Below, piece by piece: positions 44,601 through 53,287 of a stretch of 64,000 bases of DNA (its first letter is position 1; the number at the start of each line of letters is the position of its first letter). Made by a program: the position numbers and the translations under genes. The notes under the pieces are model-generated. The model was not told the origin of the DNA and made no database searches. It saw nothing but the letters and a program-made list of their open reading frames with translations. This DNA comes from Rhizobacter sp. AJA081-3 (GTDB taxonomy: Bacteria; Pseudomonadota; Gammaproteobacteria; Burkholderiales; Burkholderiaceae_C): the NCBI RefSeq assembly GCF_017795745.1, contig NZ_CP059067.1:3844001-3908000 (forward strand), read 5' to 3'.

Positions 44601-47600
44601 CCCACCGCAGTGGCCTCGGCCGTCGCGCTGGCCCTGCCGAGCGCCGCGCCGGCCGCCACGCCGGCGGACAGCGTGCCGCTGATCGCCACGTCGGCACTCA
44701 CGGCGATAGCTTGGGCCTTGATGTCGCCGATCGCGATGCCCGACATGTTCCACAGTTCGTCGTGCCCTTCGCCGCCGTCGATGCCGGTGGCGCCAGCGAT
44801 CGCCGTGGCACTGCTGTCGGCCAGCGCGGCGCTGGCGCTGATGCCGTTGTTGGCCCCCGCCAGCCCCAGCGAGACCGAGGCCGCGCTGCCGCCGGCCCGC
44901 AGGCCGCTGATGCCGATGTGGCCTCGATTGACCGCGAGGTCGTCGCCGGCACCGCCGGCCAGGCCGCGGCCGCTCGCCGTCGCACTGCTGCTGCCGTCGG
45001 CCAGGCCGGCGGCGACGTTCACGCCGTTGCTCGATGCGGCCAGCGCGACGGACACGCCCACGGCATCGGCATTCGCCGTGCCGCGCAGGATGTCGATGTC
45101 GCCGTCGTTGACCAGCGTGTCGTTGCCGGCGCCGCCCGACAGGCCCGTGGCCTCGGCGGTGGACGCGACACCGCTCTTGACCAGCGCGGCGCCCACGCCG
45201 AGCCCGTTCTTGGCGATCTTGATGTCGACGCTGACGCCGACCGCGTCGGACTCGGCCGCGATGTCCTCGATCCTGACCGTGCCGCGGTTGGCCAGCGTGT
45301 CGCGCCCGTCGCCGCCGGCCAGGCCCGCGGCGGTGGTGGTCGACGCGGCGCCGGCGTCGGCCAGCGCCGCGCCGATCACCAGGCCGTCCTGCGCGCCGGA
45401 AATGTCCAGCGACACGCTGACGGCATTGCTGTCGCTCTTCACGTTCCTCAGGGTGACTTGTTTCTCGTTGACGAGCGTGTCGTCGCCGGCGCCACCGGCG
45501 ATGCCGGCAACCGTCGCCGTACTGGTCGCGTCGGCGCGGGCCAGCGCCGCGCTGGCGGTGAAGCCCTGTTTGGCGAGCGCCAGCTCCAGCGCCACGCCCA
45601 CCGCGGTGGTGTCGGAGCCGATCGTGGCGAGCGTGATGTCGCCGCGGTTGACGACCTTGTCGTCACCCTCGCCACCGTCGATGCCGATGGCCGTGGCGTT
45701 CGAGGTGGCACGCGTGTCGGTGAGGGCCGCGCCGATCGCGGCGCCCGTCTTGGTGACGACGGTCGGCTCGATGCCGACGCTGACCGTCGTCGCATTGGCC
45801 TGCACATTGCGCGGGTCTTGCACGTTGCGCGACTGCGTGGCGATCGAGCCGGTGTTGAGGATCTCGTCGTCGCCGCCGCCGCCTGCGATGCCGGTCACCG
45901 TGGCGCTCGCATCGACGGACGAGCGTGTCAGCGTGGCGCCGGCCGCCAGGCCGGTGGCCGAGCCCTCGACGGTGAGGTTGACGCCCACCGAGACGGCGTT
46001 CGAGGTCGCCGTCAGGCCGATCGTGCCGTCATTGACGACACGTTCGCCCGTGCCGTCGCCCTCGATGCCGGTGGCCCGGGCGATCGTGGTCGCGCTGGTG
46101 TCGCTGAGCGCCACACCCACGGCGGCGCCCTGCTTGGCGATGTTCACGTGCGCCGTCGCGTTGACGGCCACGTTGGCGGCATCGGCATCGACCTTGACGA
46201 TGCCGGCGTTGCGCAGCTCCGGCGCCGGCGCGGGCGGCGTGCATCCCGTGTGCACGGAAGCGTTCGCGCAGGCCTTCGTCTCGCCGCTCGATGCGCTGCG
46301 GCGCGTGTCCGCTGCCGCGTCATGCTTGTCGCCCTGCACCGATGCCGTGTCGCCGCTGCGCAGGCCCACCGCGGTGGCGCTGGCCGTGGTGTCGGCGTCG
46401 AGCACCGACACGCCGGCCGCGAGGCCCTTGTCCGAGACGCTCTGCACCTCCAGCGTGGCGCTCACCGAGGTCGCGCTCGCGCCGGCCGTGCTGTCGACCC
46501 GGCCGGTGTTCTCGATGCGGTCCGTGCCGGCGCCGCCGTCCAGGCCGACCGCGCGGGCGGTGGCGGTCGCGTCGGAATCGATCAGCACGACGCCGGCCAG
46601 CGCACCGTTCTTCTCCAGCTTCACGCTGAGGCCGGCGCTCACGTTGAGCGCCGTCGCCGTGGCGCTGGCAGTGGCCTGCCCGCGATTGACGATCTCGTCG
46701 TCGCCCGCACCGCCGGCCACCGCCGCGGCCGTCGCGGTGGCGCTGTTCGAGGTGTCGCTCGCAGCGGCGCTGGCGAGCAGGGACGGGTTGTCGCCCTGGT
46801 CGAAGTCGAGCGGGCCCATCAGGTCGAAGCGCACCAGCACCGCGTGCGTCTCGGTGGTGGCCGTGGCACCGAGCACGCCGTCGTTGACGATCGTGTCGTG
46901 GCCCTCACCGCCGTCGATGCCGGTGGCGGCGCTCTTCGCGTCGATGCTGGCGCGCGCCAGCTGGACGCCGAATTCGGCGGACACGCTGGCCTTGCTCGGG
47001 TCCGGCTTCTTCGAATCCTCGAATTTCAGCCCTGCGCGCGCCGTCACGTCGACGCTGCCGGCCTTGGCGGTCGCGCCGACGGCCAGGTTGCCGCTGCCGC
47101 TGTTGAGGATCGTGTCGTCGCCCTTGCCGGCGTCGATGCCGACGGCACCGGCCCTGGCCTTGCTGATGCCGTCGACGACCAGCACCTCGTAGCCGATCGG
47201 CAGCGATGGCAGGTCCTCGCGCGGGTCGATGGCGAGGTCGGCCAGAGTCGCGCTGACCACGACGACGGACGATTGGGCGCTCGCGTTCACGTTCGTCACC
47301 GCGCCCTGCACGATGCGGTCGTTGCCGCCGTCCGTCGCCACGCCGGCCGCCTCTGCACTGGCCTTGGTGCCGGCGCCGACCACCGAGAAACCGGGCGTCG
47401 GTATGTGCAGGTCGAACACGCCGATGCCGACGTCGACGTTCTGCTGCTGTGCCGTGGCGCCGGCCACGACGGTCACGCTCCCGGCCAGCGACACCGTGTC
47501 GTCGCCGACGCCGCTGCGCACGCCCGCCGCCCTGCCCGTGGCCGTGATGTCGGCTTTGGCGATCGGCCCCGTGAACAGCGACTCCACTTCGGAGGACACC

Positions 47601-48763
47601 CCTTCGGAGCCGATCGACACGCCGGTGGAGTTCACGAAGCTCGTCGCGGTGGCCGACACGCTGCCGGTGCTGTCGATGTTCGCGCCCTTCTTCGCGTCGC
47701 GGGCGTCGATGCCGATCGCGCCGGCGCGCAGCGTGGTGGAGACATCACTGGATGCCCGGTCGAAGATCGAGAGGTCGGCGAAACTGGCGCCCACCTCGAC
47801 ACCGATCAGCTCGGCCTTCGAGATCGCCGTCACCGAGCCGGTGTTGACGATGCTGCCCGTCGACGCACCGGCGCGGATGCCGGTCGCTTTCGCGTCCAGC
47901 GACACCGCGGTGTCGGCCGTGGCGAAATTGAAGCCGCTCACCGTCACGGCGACGTCGGTGCTGCTGGCGGTGGCGTCGGCCAGCACGCTGCCATCGTTGC
48001 GCAGGGTGCTGCCGCCGTGCCCGCCGTCGCTGCCGCCGCTGCTGTGCCCCTTGCTGCCCTCGTGCGGCCGGCCGCCGGCCGCATCGCCGCCGTCGATGCC
48101 CACCGCCGTCGCCGTGATCGCCGTCGTGGCGGACACATGCGCCGTCTCGGCCAGCGTCAGCGTGACGGCGACCTGGTCCACCGTCGCCGTCGCCGTGGCG
48201 GCGACCGTGCCGGTGTTGGTGATGTTCGCCTGGCCGGCGCCGCCGGCAATGCCGATGGCGCTGGCGCTCACCGTCAGGCTCTCGGTGACATCGCCGCCGG
48301 TCGACAGGCTGATCGTCGGGTCGAAGCTGTCGACGCTGGCGGTCGCCCGCGCGTCCACGCTGCCGCGGTTGAGGATGCTGCGCGTGCGCTTGTCGCCCAG
48401 GATGCCGACGGCGAAGACGGGCGAGGTCTCGTCGCCGGTGCGCCATTCGACGATCGCGATGTCGTTGACGATGTCGGCATACGAGCCCGTGCCGGTGGCC
48501 GGCGCCACCCGCGCGCCGGCGCCGCACAGCGCGCTGCTGCTGGCCGCGGCCACCGGCTTGAGCGCGAAGCTCCGCGGCAGCACCCGCGCCGGCCCCGGCC
48601 GGGCGCTGGCCAGGCAGACACCGGCATCGTGCGCGGCGAAGGCGAGCAGCCAGCCGGGCGTGCCGGCGTGGGCGGCCAGCGGCAGCGTGGTCAGCGCCGA
48701 CAGTGCGGCAGCGGAAAGCGCGGTGCGTGCGCCCGCGCGCGTCGAGACGGATTGGCCGGACAT
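38684..48763 (-). CDS. Giant autotransporter with about 36 degenerate GGxGxD repeats
   Basis: This 3359-residue, 10-kb gene encodes a type V secreted protein. It has a signal peptide (residues 1-33, ending AAHAG), a very long passenger and a C-terminal beta-barrel of about 275 residues that ends in the aromatic-rich ELRYEF expected for outer-membrane insertion. The passenger consists of units of about 58-64 residues. Most contain one glycine-aspartate box (GGAGDD, GGEGHD and similar) followed by a TLVNEG-like stretch; I counted about 36. Valine/alanine/threonine-rich segments between boxes suggest a beta-helix. Several boxes are replaced by Gly/His/Asp-rich inserts with cysteine pairs. An adhesin or surface fibre is likely; a hairpin covers its ribosome-binding site. 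Confidence 0.93.
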   Translation of the reverse strand: MSGQSVSTRAGARTALSAAALSALTTLPLAAHAGTPGWLLAFAAHDAGVCLASARPGPARVLPRSFALKPVAAASSSALCGAGARVAPATGTGSYADIVNDIAIVEWRTGDETSPVFAVGILGDKRTRSILNRGSVDARATASVDSFDPTISLSTGGDVTESLTVSASAIGIAGGAGQANITNTGTVAATATATVDQVAVTLTLAETAHVSATTAITATAVGIDGGDAAGGRPHEGSKGHSSGGSDGGHGGSTLRNDGSVLADATASSTDVAVTVSGFNFATADTAVSLDAKATGIRAGASTGSIVNTGSVTAISKAELIGVEVGASFADLSIFDRASSDVSTTLRAGAIGIDARDAKKGANIDSTGSVSATATSFVNSTGVSIGSEGVSSEVESLFTGPIAKADITATGRAAGVRSGVGDDTVSLAGSVTVVAGATAQQQNVDVGIGVFDLHIPTPGFSVVGAGTKASAEAAGVATDGGNDRIVQGAVTNVNASAQSSVVVVSATLADLAIDPREDLPSLPIGYEVLVVDGISKARAGAVGIDAGKGDDTILNSGSGNLAVGATAKAGSVDVTARAGLKFEDSKKPDPSKASVSAEFGVQLARASIDAKSAATGIDGGEGHDTIVNDGVLGATATTETHAVLVRFDLMGPLDFDQGDNPSLLASAAASDTSNSATATAAAVAGGAGDDEIVNRGQATASATATALNVSAGLSVKLEKNGALAGVVLIDSDATATARAVGLDGGAGTDRIENTGRVDSTAGASATSVSATLEVQSVSDKGLAAGVSVLDADTTASATAVGLRSGDTASVQGDKHDAAADTRRSASSGETKACANASVHTGCTPPAPAPELRNAGIVKVDADAANVAVNATAHVNIAKQGAAVGVALSDTSATTIARATGIEGDGTGERVVNDGTIGLTATSNAVSVGVNLTVEGSATGLAAGATLTRSSVDASATVTGIAGGGGDDEILNTGSIATQSRNVQDPRNVQANATTVSVGIEPTVVTKTGAAIGAALTDTRATSNATAIGIDGGEGDDKVVNRGDITLATIGSDTTAVGVALELALAKQGFTASAALARADATSTATVAGIAGGAGDDTLVNEKQVTLRNVKSDSNAVSVSLDISGAQDGLVIGAALADAGAASTTTAAGLAGGDGRDTLANRGTVRIEDIAAESDAVGVSVDIKIAKNGLGVGAALVKSGVASTAEATGLSGGAGNDTLVNDGDIDILRGTANADAVGVSVALAASSNGVNVAAGLADGSSSATASGRGLAGGAGDDLAVNRGHIGISGLRAGGSAASVSLGLAGANNGISASAALADSSATAIAGATGIDGGEGHDELWNMSGIAIGDIKAQAIAVSADVAISGTLSAGVAAGAALGRASATAEATAVGVDGGAGNDRLANKADGHIVIDDVGASTTAVGVSVQLGVVSNGAAIGAALVDTSTTARATAVGLQGGLGDDVMSNAGELTLQNIHADALAVSVSVTGNAALNAGVAAGAALVDGKGTAQVRATGMDGGAGDDTLVNEGDIKTRSVEAVAHATGVSVALNLSLAGGAAGASITDSSANALTVVHGLDGAAGNDRLVNRGTVDVQGKASADSVGVSVTVSGALGPAVGASIADASSTARADVFGVDAGEGDDTTLNEGSVTADASAVANGTSVSIVVPNIFGGYSAATLASSATAHAVGLNDADSAAPAPCGHGKQAATGQDESPCGRDGHGGKSAMPTDRDGGDGHGGRGATLANAGSLIATATATATGTSVSGALFGYSLGDVGNTALAEAAGVRSGARDDSILNEGSLTAGSAATASGLTVSVTVAGTANGQAETTAVAQALGIDSGAGDDLIDNRAGIVATARSNASAGDVTVGLFGNASSSGSGDASAAKTARASATGIAGGDGDDTIVSSGSVRVDAGRAALRPDTQRDGSCTAEAGGACASASSVTVSLAGRGKVDAGTSAIAQAVGLDGGRGDDRVDNTGLVRVEALARSRTGGAGVTVFGVNDFKSSTLVSATVSGIAGGDGADHLANQGTIEAEAAADTYASNTAVVIGGVATAEGNTQAATAAAGIDGGAGDDTLVNTGAASLKVAADAYAGLTGSSFSFAGSAPTRATVSAGATAVGLRGGSGADLLKNDGGIDIAAGSRVDVTGTGTAIFGGASADSNVTATATAIGIDGGDGEGDDGDAIVNRGRLGISADATLNATSTSFGFGNAQSNEVLFSVTHATGIDAGAGDNVVINDGTLTADAGSTLAASGGATTVFGNTSAAANVTARTFATGIAAGAGHDVIAIGVNGSLAVTGTLAASAGSSAEPGALFVDGKAASSAAAESAVIGIEAGEGDNRIVVEGSVLATLKGSATASTYADADFFSLDSDAFSNSTATLRPSRAVGVQTGAGRDRIANLGTITVNAKPEVTAAANADGGGLIDDDAYATATASASGLQAIGIDAGAGDNAILNGGTISVTAAPKATASAGSVAYGGSDSGAGATATIAGATAIGILASGRADQVVNEGTIGVHTNAQAQASGSTSPGSLVGGTNEFEYSVSEVRGAQAIGIWLRGPSSGVLNTGSIDVVTFASSLGYSDAAAYGLRIDGRASLADAGSLKVRSTADANDAPATRVANDGAVTVTSSAQVLFGASASGAYGVWSSGPSIVQNDGGIRATASVRGLFGSATAESHGMLLGHGRNSVANAGDIIASTEALGSFLFGGGSGKALAIGIGSGDGGSRIVNTGRIVADAVSNGEATSYGIRTGSGDDLIVNQGSIVATRTVGGVAMAGIAIDAGAGNDTVVLGDGSVTRGDIDLGAGTDVLTMRGATVIEGTVIDDGSRLLLQLNGNGSFGGTVPAAAIAKRGEGTFALASLPSVQRLEVQGGTLEVAGDYRFRADGQFQATINGDGTHGRLLLLGQAQLGGSYSVQHGSGPFVNGTSYELLRADGGFAEDTSFDRIELPVSTRLVSFRSAQQAGAFSVTADVKSFATVAAGGNAEAVARQLDRVLPAARGDLRNTLGTLQGLATDAEFATAYASLSPVTHGQRAIAGAASANRFGQALEQRLGALQVGARADAALAVPAASLASRLGAGALSLQQASESRQGKPYGLWVQAFAQKGDQDASGDVAGYGFDLAGRAIGMDHRFTDSFSAGAAFGWVNNEFRSDIAGNTADIDSRLFALYGSYTGEGFYASGTFSVGNTSYDSRRNIVVGATNTPVASQHDAKVIAATLGAGMPLRAGGGWVDPFASLHYTQIREDGFSESGGGSALAVEQRKTRSVVSELGVRWAQAYSASGNASVSPEASVAWLHDFGSGSRLINAAYLDAPDAAFAVEGQPIKRNGAKLGLGVTYRSGSGLTTQLRYSAEVRPGYRAHGIIGELRYEF

Positions 48764-48766
48764 GGT

Positions 48767-48798
48767 TTCACCCCCTGGAGACTCTCAGTTGGGGTGAA
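48767..48798 (-). promoter_or_regulatory. Leader hairpin masking the ribosome-binding site of the autotransporter gene
   Basis: On the coding strand the leader reads TTCACCCC (48798-48791), a 16-base interval, and GGGGTGAA (48774-48767), ending three bases before the ATG. The right arm contains the GGGGTGA ribosome-binding site. The eight-pair stem is perfect, and inner CUG/CAG pairing can extend it. This could act as a translational gate (thermosensor, small-RNA or protein target) limiting production of a very large protein. Confidence 0.6.
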
Positions 48799-48882
48799 TC
48801 ATTGGCCGATCGCCGCGCCTCGCATTGCCGTACGTCAGCAATCGGTCGTGCGTTGCGAAAACGCCGCTTCGGGTGCACCGGA

Positions 48883-50147
<1,265 letters not shown>

Positions 50148-50151
<4 letters not shown>

Positions 50152-50582
50152 CGCCGCGCTCCCGGCGCTTCGACCACGGTGTTGAAGACCACCGAGTCCG
50201 CGCCCTCGGCCGCCTGGATGGCGAGCTTGATCTCCCACCAGCCGGTCATGCTGAACTTCATGCCTTCCATCAGGTAGGTGCCGTCGGCCAGCTCCTGCGT
50301 GACCTGCGGGCGGGTGGGCAGCCCGTGCCCATGCTGGGGCATGCCGCCGTCGACAGCGAAACGCGCGTCGCGCACCGGCGTGCCGTCGGGGCGGTGCAGC
50401 CTGATCTGCCAGGCGTGCAGCTGGTTGATGGCCGGCGCGGCCGCCGGCGGATCGATCTGCACGACGTAGCGGCCCTGGGCGCTGGGATGGCGCAGGGACA
50501 GGTCGAGGTCGCGCGGCGTGCTGCAGGCCACGAGGGCCAGCGTCGAGGCCAGGAAGGCGCTCGAAACGAGAGGTCGGAACAT
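50148..50582 (-). CDS. YtkA/FixH-like lipoprotein with Met/His motif
   Basis: This 144-residue protein has a lipobox (LALVACS). The mature domain is a small beta-sandwich similar to YtkA/FixH-type proteins (GRYVVQIDPPAAAPAIN, DGTPVRDARFAVDGG). A compact metal-binding candidate, MPQHGHGLPT, follows, with a second methionine-rich patch (LMEGMKFSMTGWWEIKL). Copper binding is a fair guess from these residues and from the di-heme oxidase that follows with a four-base overlap. It should face the periplasm. Confidence 0.82.
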
Positions 50583-50620
50583 GGTGCTTTCTCCAGGGGG
50601 TTCGCGGGGATGGACGAGGT

Positions 50621-50983
50621 TCACGGGCGGCGCGCGTCGTCCAGCACGCGCTGCAGGTCGGGCGGGATCGGCAGGCGACGGAAGCCGCTGATGTCGGCGC
50701 CGCCCGTGTTGCCTTCGGGCAGCCAGCCGATGCCGGTCATCAGCGCCGCGGCGGCGATCCGCCACAGCTGGCCCAGGGCTTCACCGGCCTTGCGGTGACG
50801 GGCCGCCCAGACGAACATGCGGGCATGAACGCGCACATGCTCGATCGTCGCGGCCTGGCCGAGCACATGCGCCCGCTCCAGGTGGACGAAGGCGATCTGC
50901 GCGAGACCCTGCGAATCGGCTTCGCGGGCGGCGTCCAGTTCGTGCTGGACACTGGTGCGGATGCGGCGGGCGAAGTGGTTCAT
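50621..50983 (-). CDS. DUF3703 family protein
   Basis: This 120-residue, mostly helical protein has the DUF3703 core (AFVHLERAHVLGQ, followed by HARMFVWAARHRKAGE). No activity is established for the family, and it has no signal peptide. Start ATG 50983 fits the family length. It is the first gene of the operon with the YtkA/FixH-like lipoprotein and di-heme peroxidase; DUF3703 is often found near metal- and redox-related genes. It diverges from an AraC-type regulator 94 bases away, which may control the operon. Confidence 0.8.
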   Translation of the reverse strand: MNHFARRIRTSVQHELDAAREADSQGLAQIAFVHLERAHVLGQAATIEHVRVHARMFVWAARHRKAGEALGQLWRIAAAALMTGIGWLPEGNTGGADISGFRRLPIPPDLQRVLDDARRP

Positions 50984-51077
50984 CAGGGGCTCGTCGGGGT
51001 GGGTCGATGAGGAAGGATTCTTCCGGGCGACCCGCTGCGGCGATTGAACGAAACGGCTGACTTGCGAGAGGGCTCCC

Positions 51078-51869
51078 GTGACGAACTCGAAGCTCGATCG
51101 CCAGCGCATCGCCGCCTCGGGCCGCGTCTACTTCTGGCAATCCGGCAGCCTGTGGATCGGGCAAGGCCAGGGCCGCTCAGAGTGGCACGCGCACCATGCG
51201 CACCAGATCGCGTTCGCACTGGTGGGCGGCTTCCGCTTCCGCACCGAACGCGACGTGCCGTGGACGGCCTTCGAGGCCGCCATCGTGCCCTCGCATTGCC
51301 CGCACGAGTTCGAGCTCGACGGCGCGACCGTGGCGCACCTGTTCGTCGAACCCGAGAGCACCGAGGGCCGCGCCTTGTCGAGCCGCTTCGGCGCGCTGGG
51401 CCTGAGCGCGCTGGCGCAGCCCGAAGCGCGGCGTCTGGCCGATCGTCTGCTCGCGGCACTGCGCAGCGCGAGCGATGCCGACACGATGCGCGGCATCGCG
51501 CGGGACACGGTCGCCCAGCTGGCGTTGAACTCGGCCGGCGTGCCAGCGGTGGGCGCCAGCGACCCGCGCCTGCAGCGTGCGCTCGAGCGCATCCGCTCGC
51601 GCATCCGCACGACCGTCTCTCTGGCCGATGCCGCGGCTGCGGCGACGCTCTCGCCGAGCCGCTTCAGGCACCTGTTCGTGCAGGAGACCGGCACCTCGTT
51701 CCGCGCCTACGTGCTGTGGCTGCGCATCAACGTGGCCATCGAAGCGGCGATGGCCGGCGCCTCCTGGACCGACGCGGCGCACGAAGCCGGCTTTGCCGAC
51801 TCCTCGCACCTGACGCGCACGCACCGGCGCATGTTCGGGATCGAGCCGACGGCCATCCGCCACGCCTGA
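51078..51869 (+). CDS. AraC-family transcriptional regulator
   Basis: This 263-residue regulator has an N-terminal cupin-like sensing domain (SEWHAHHAHQIAFALVGGF) and a C-terminal pair of helix-turn-helix units (SLADAAAAATLSPSRFRHLF and SWTDAAHEAGFADSSHLTRT). A GTG start at 51078 is used. It diverges from DUF3703 and its downstream di-heme peroxidase operon, the most likely target. The inducer is unknown; the histidine cluster WHAHHAH in the sensing domain could bind a metal. Confidence 0.9.
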   Translation: MTNSKLDRQRIAASGRVYFWQSGSLWIGQGQGRSEWHAHHAHQIAFALVGGFRFRTERDVPWTAFEAAIVPSHCPHEFELDGATVAHLFVEPESTEGRALSSRFGALGLSALAQPEARRLADRLLAALRSASDADTMRGIARDTVAQLALNSAGVPAVGASDPRLQRALERIRSRIRTTVSLADAAAAATLSPSRFRHLFVQETGTSFRAYVLWLRINVAIEAAMAGASWTDAAHEAGFADSSHLTRTHRRMFGIEPTAIRHA

Positions 51870-51935
51870 ATCGCCCGGCCGGAGCGCCGGAGGACGTCCT
51901 GTCCTAACATCCGCCCGGTCCGAAGGAGGGGTGTC

Positions 51936-53249
51936 ATGAATATGTCCGGCGCGTTCGCGCATCTGGTCGCGCGGGTCGGCGACGTGGCCATCGCCTGGCG
52001 GCGGCTGCAAGGCAGCGTGGCGGGCCAGGCCGTCGGCACGGCGCCGACCATCCCCGCGGCGCGCCCGCAGGGCCGCATCCCGACGCTGAAGATGCCCACG
52101 GCCCGCGGTTGGGCGCCGGGCCATCGGCCTTCGGCGGCGCCCGGCTTGGCGGTCAATGCCTTCGCCACCGGCCTGAAGCACCCGCGCTGGATCCACGTGC
52201 TGCCCAACGGCGACGTCACCGTGGCCGAATCGCTGTTCCTGCCCGGCCCGGCGAAGTCGCTGTTCGACCTGGCGATGTTCAGCACGATGCGCCGCGCCGC
52301 CGCCGTGGGCGTGAGCCCGAACCGCATCACGCTGCTGCGCGACGCCGATGGCGACGGCGTGGCCGAACGTCGCGAGGCTTTCCTCGAGGACCTGCGCCAG
52401 CCTTTCGGCATGGCGCTGCTGGGCGACACCTTCTACGTCGGCAACACCGATGGCGTGGTGGCCTTTCCGTACACGCCGGGCACGACCCGCATCACTGCGC
52501 CGGGTCGCCCGCTGACGAGCTACCCGGGTGGCGGGCACTGGACGCGCAGCCTGCTGGCCAGCCCCGATGGGCGCAAGCTCTACATCGGCGTGGGCTCGCT
52601 GAGCAACATCGCCGAGAGCGGCATGGACGTCGAGCAGGGCCGCGCCTGCATCTACGAACTCGATCTGGCGACCGGTGGCCACCGCATCTTCGCCGCCGGC
52701 CTGCGCAACCCCGTGGGCCTGGCCTGGGAGCCGCACACGAAGGCGCTGTGGACGGTGGTCAACGAACGAGACGGCCTGGGCGACGAGACGCCGCCGGACT
52801 ACCTCACCTCGGTGATCGACGGCGGCTTCTACGGCTGGCCCTACAGCTACTGGGGCCCGACGGTGGACGATCGCGTGCTGCAGGACCCGGCCGCCGTCGC
52901 CCGCGCGATGGTGCCCGACTACGCGCTGGGCGGGCACACCGCATCGCTGGGCCTGTGCTGGATGCCCGGCGGCACGCTGCCCGGTTTCGATGAAGACGGC
53001 ATGGTCATCGGCCAGCATGGCTCGTGGAACCGCAGCACGCTCAGCGGCTACAAGGTCGTCTTCGTGCCCTTCGCGAACGGGCGGCCGGCCGGGCCACCGC
53101 GCGACATCCTCGGCGGTTTCCTGGCGCCTGACGAATCGGAGTCCTACGGCCGGCCGGTGGGCGTGGCGCTCGCCGCCGACGGCGCCCTGCTGGTGGCCGA
53201 CGACGTGGGCGACGTGGTCTGGCGCGTCACGGCTGCGCGGCCGCGCTGA
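51936..53249 (+). CDS. PQQ-type L-sorbosone-dehydrogenase-like protein
   Basis: This 437-residue six-bladed beta-propeller is of the soluble glucose/sorbosone dehydrogenase superfamily. Family landmarks are LKHPRWIHVLPNGDVTVAES, GHWTRSLLASPDGRKLYIGVG, AAGLRNPVGLAWEPHTKALW and GQHGSWNRSTLSGYKVVFV. Such proteins oxidise sugars or aldehydes with pyrroloquinoline quinone. No clear signal peptide is visible at the chosen start, which is unusual for an enzyme expected in the periplasm; a hydrophobic start may be missing or another start used. It lies 66 bases after the AraC-type regulator on the same strand, which might control it. Confidence 0.88.
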   Translation: MNMSGAFAHLVARVGDVAIAWRRLQGSVAGQAVGTAPTIPAARPQGRIPTLKMPTARGWAPGHRPSAAPGLAVNAFATGLKHPRWIHVLPNGDVTVAESLFLPGPAKSLFDLAMFSTMRRAAAVGVSPNRITLLRDADGDGVAERREAFLEDLRQPFGMALLGDTFYVGNTDGVVAFPYTPGTTRITAPGRPLTSYPGGGHWTRSLLASPDGRKLYIGVGSLSNIAESGMDVEQGRACIYELDLATGGHRIFAAGLRNPVGLAWEPHTKALWTVVNERDGLGDETPPDYLTSVIDGGFYGWPYSYWGPTVDDRVLQDPAAVARAMVPDYALGGHTASLGLCWMPGGTLPGFDEDGMVIGQHGSWNRSTLSGYKVVFVPFANGRPAGPPRDILGGFLAPDESESYGRPVGVALAADGALLVADDVGDVVWRVTAARPR

Positions 53250-53287
53250 GCCCGGCACACTAGACCCTTCGCGCTGACCCGCCCCCC

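Noticed and set aside
38684-48763. RTX toxin or CRISPR-like array suggested by regular repeats
   Set aside because: The boxes are single and spaced by about 60 residues inside one open frame with signal peptide and barrel. DNA repeats are degenerate, not the short identical repeats with unique spacers of CRISPR.
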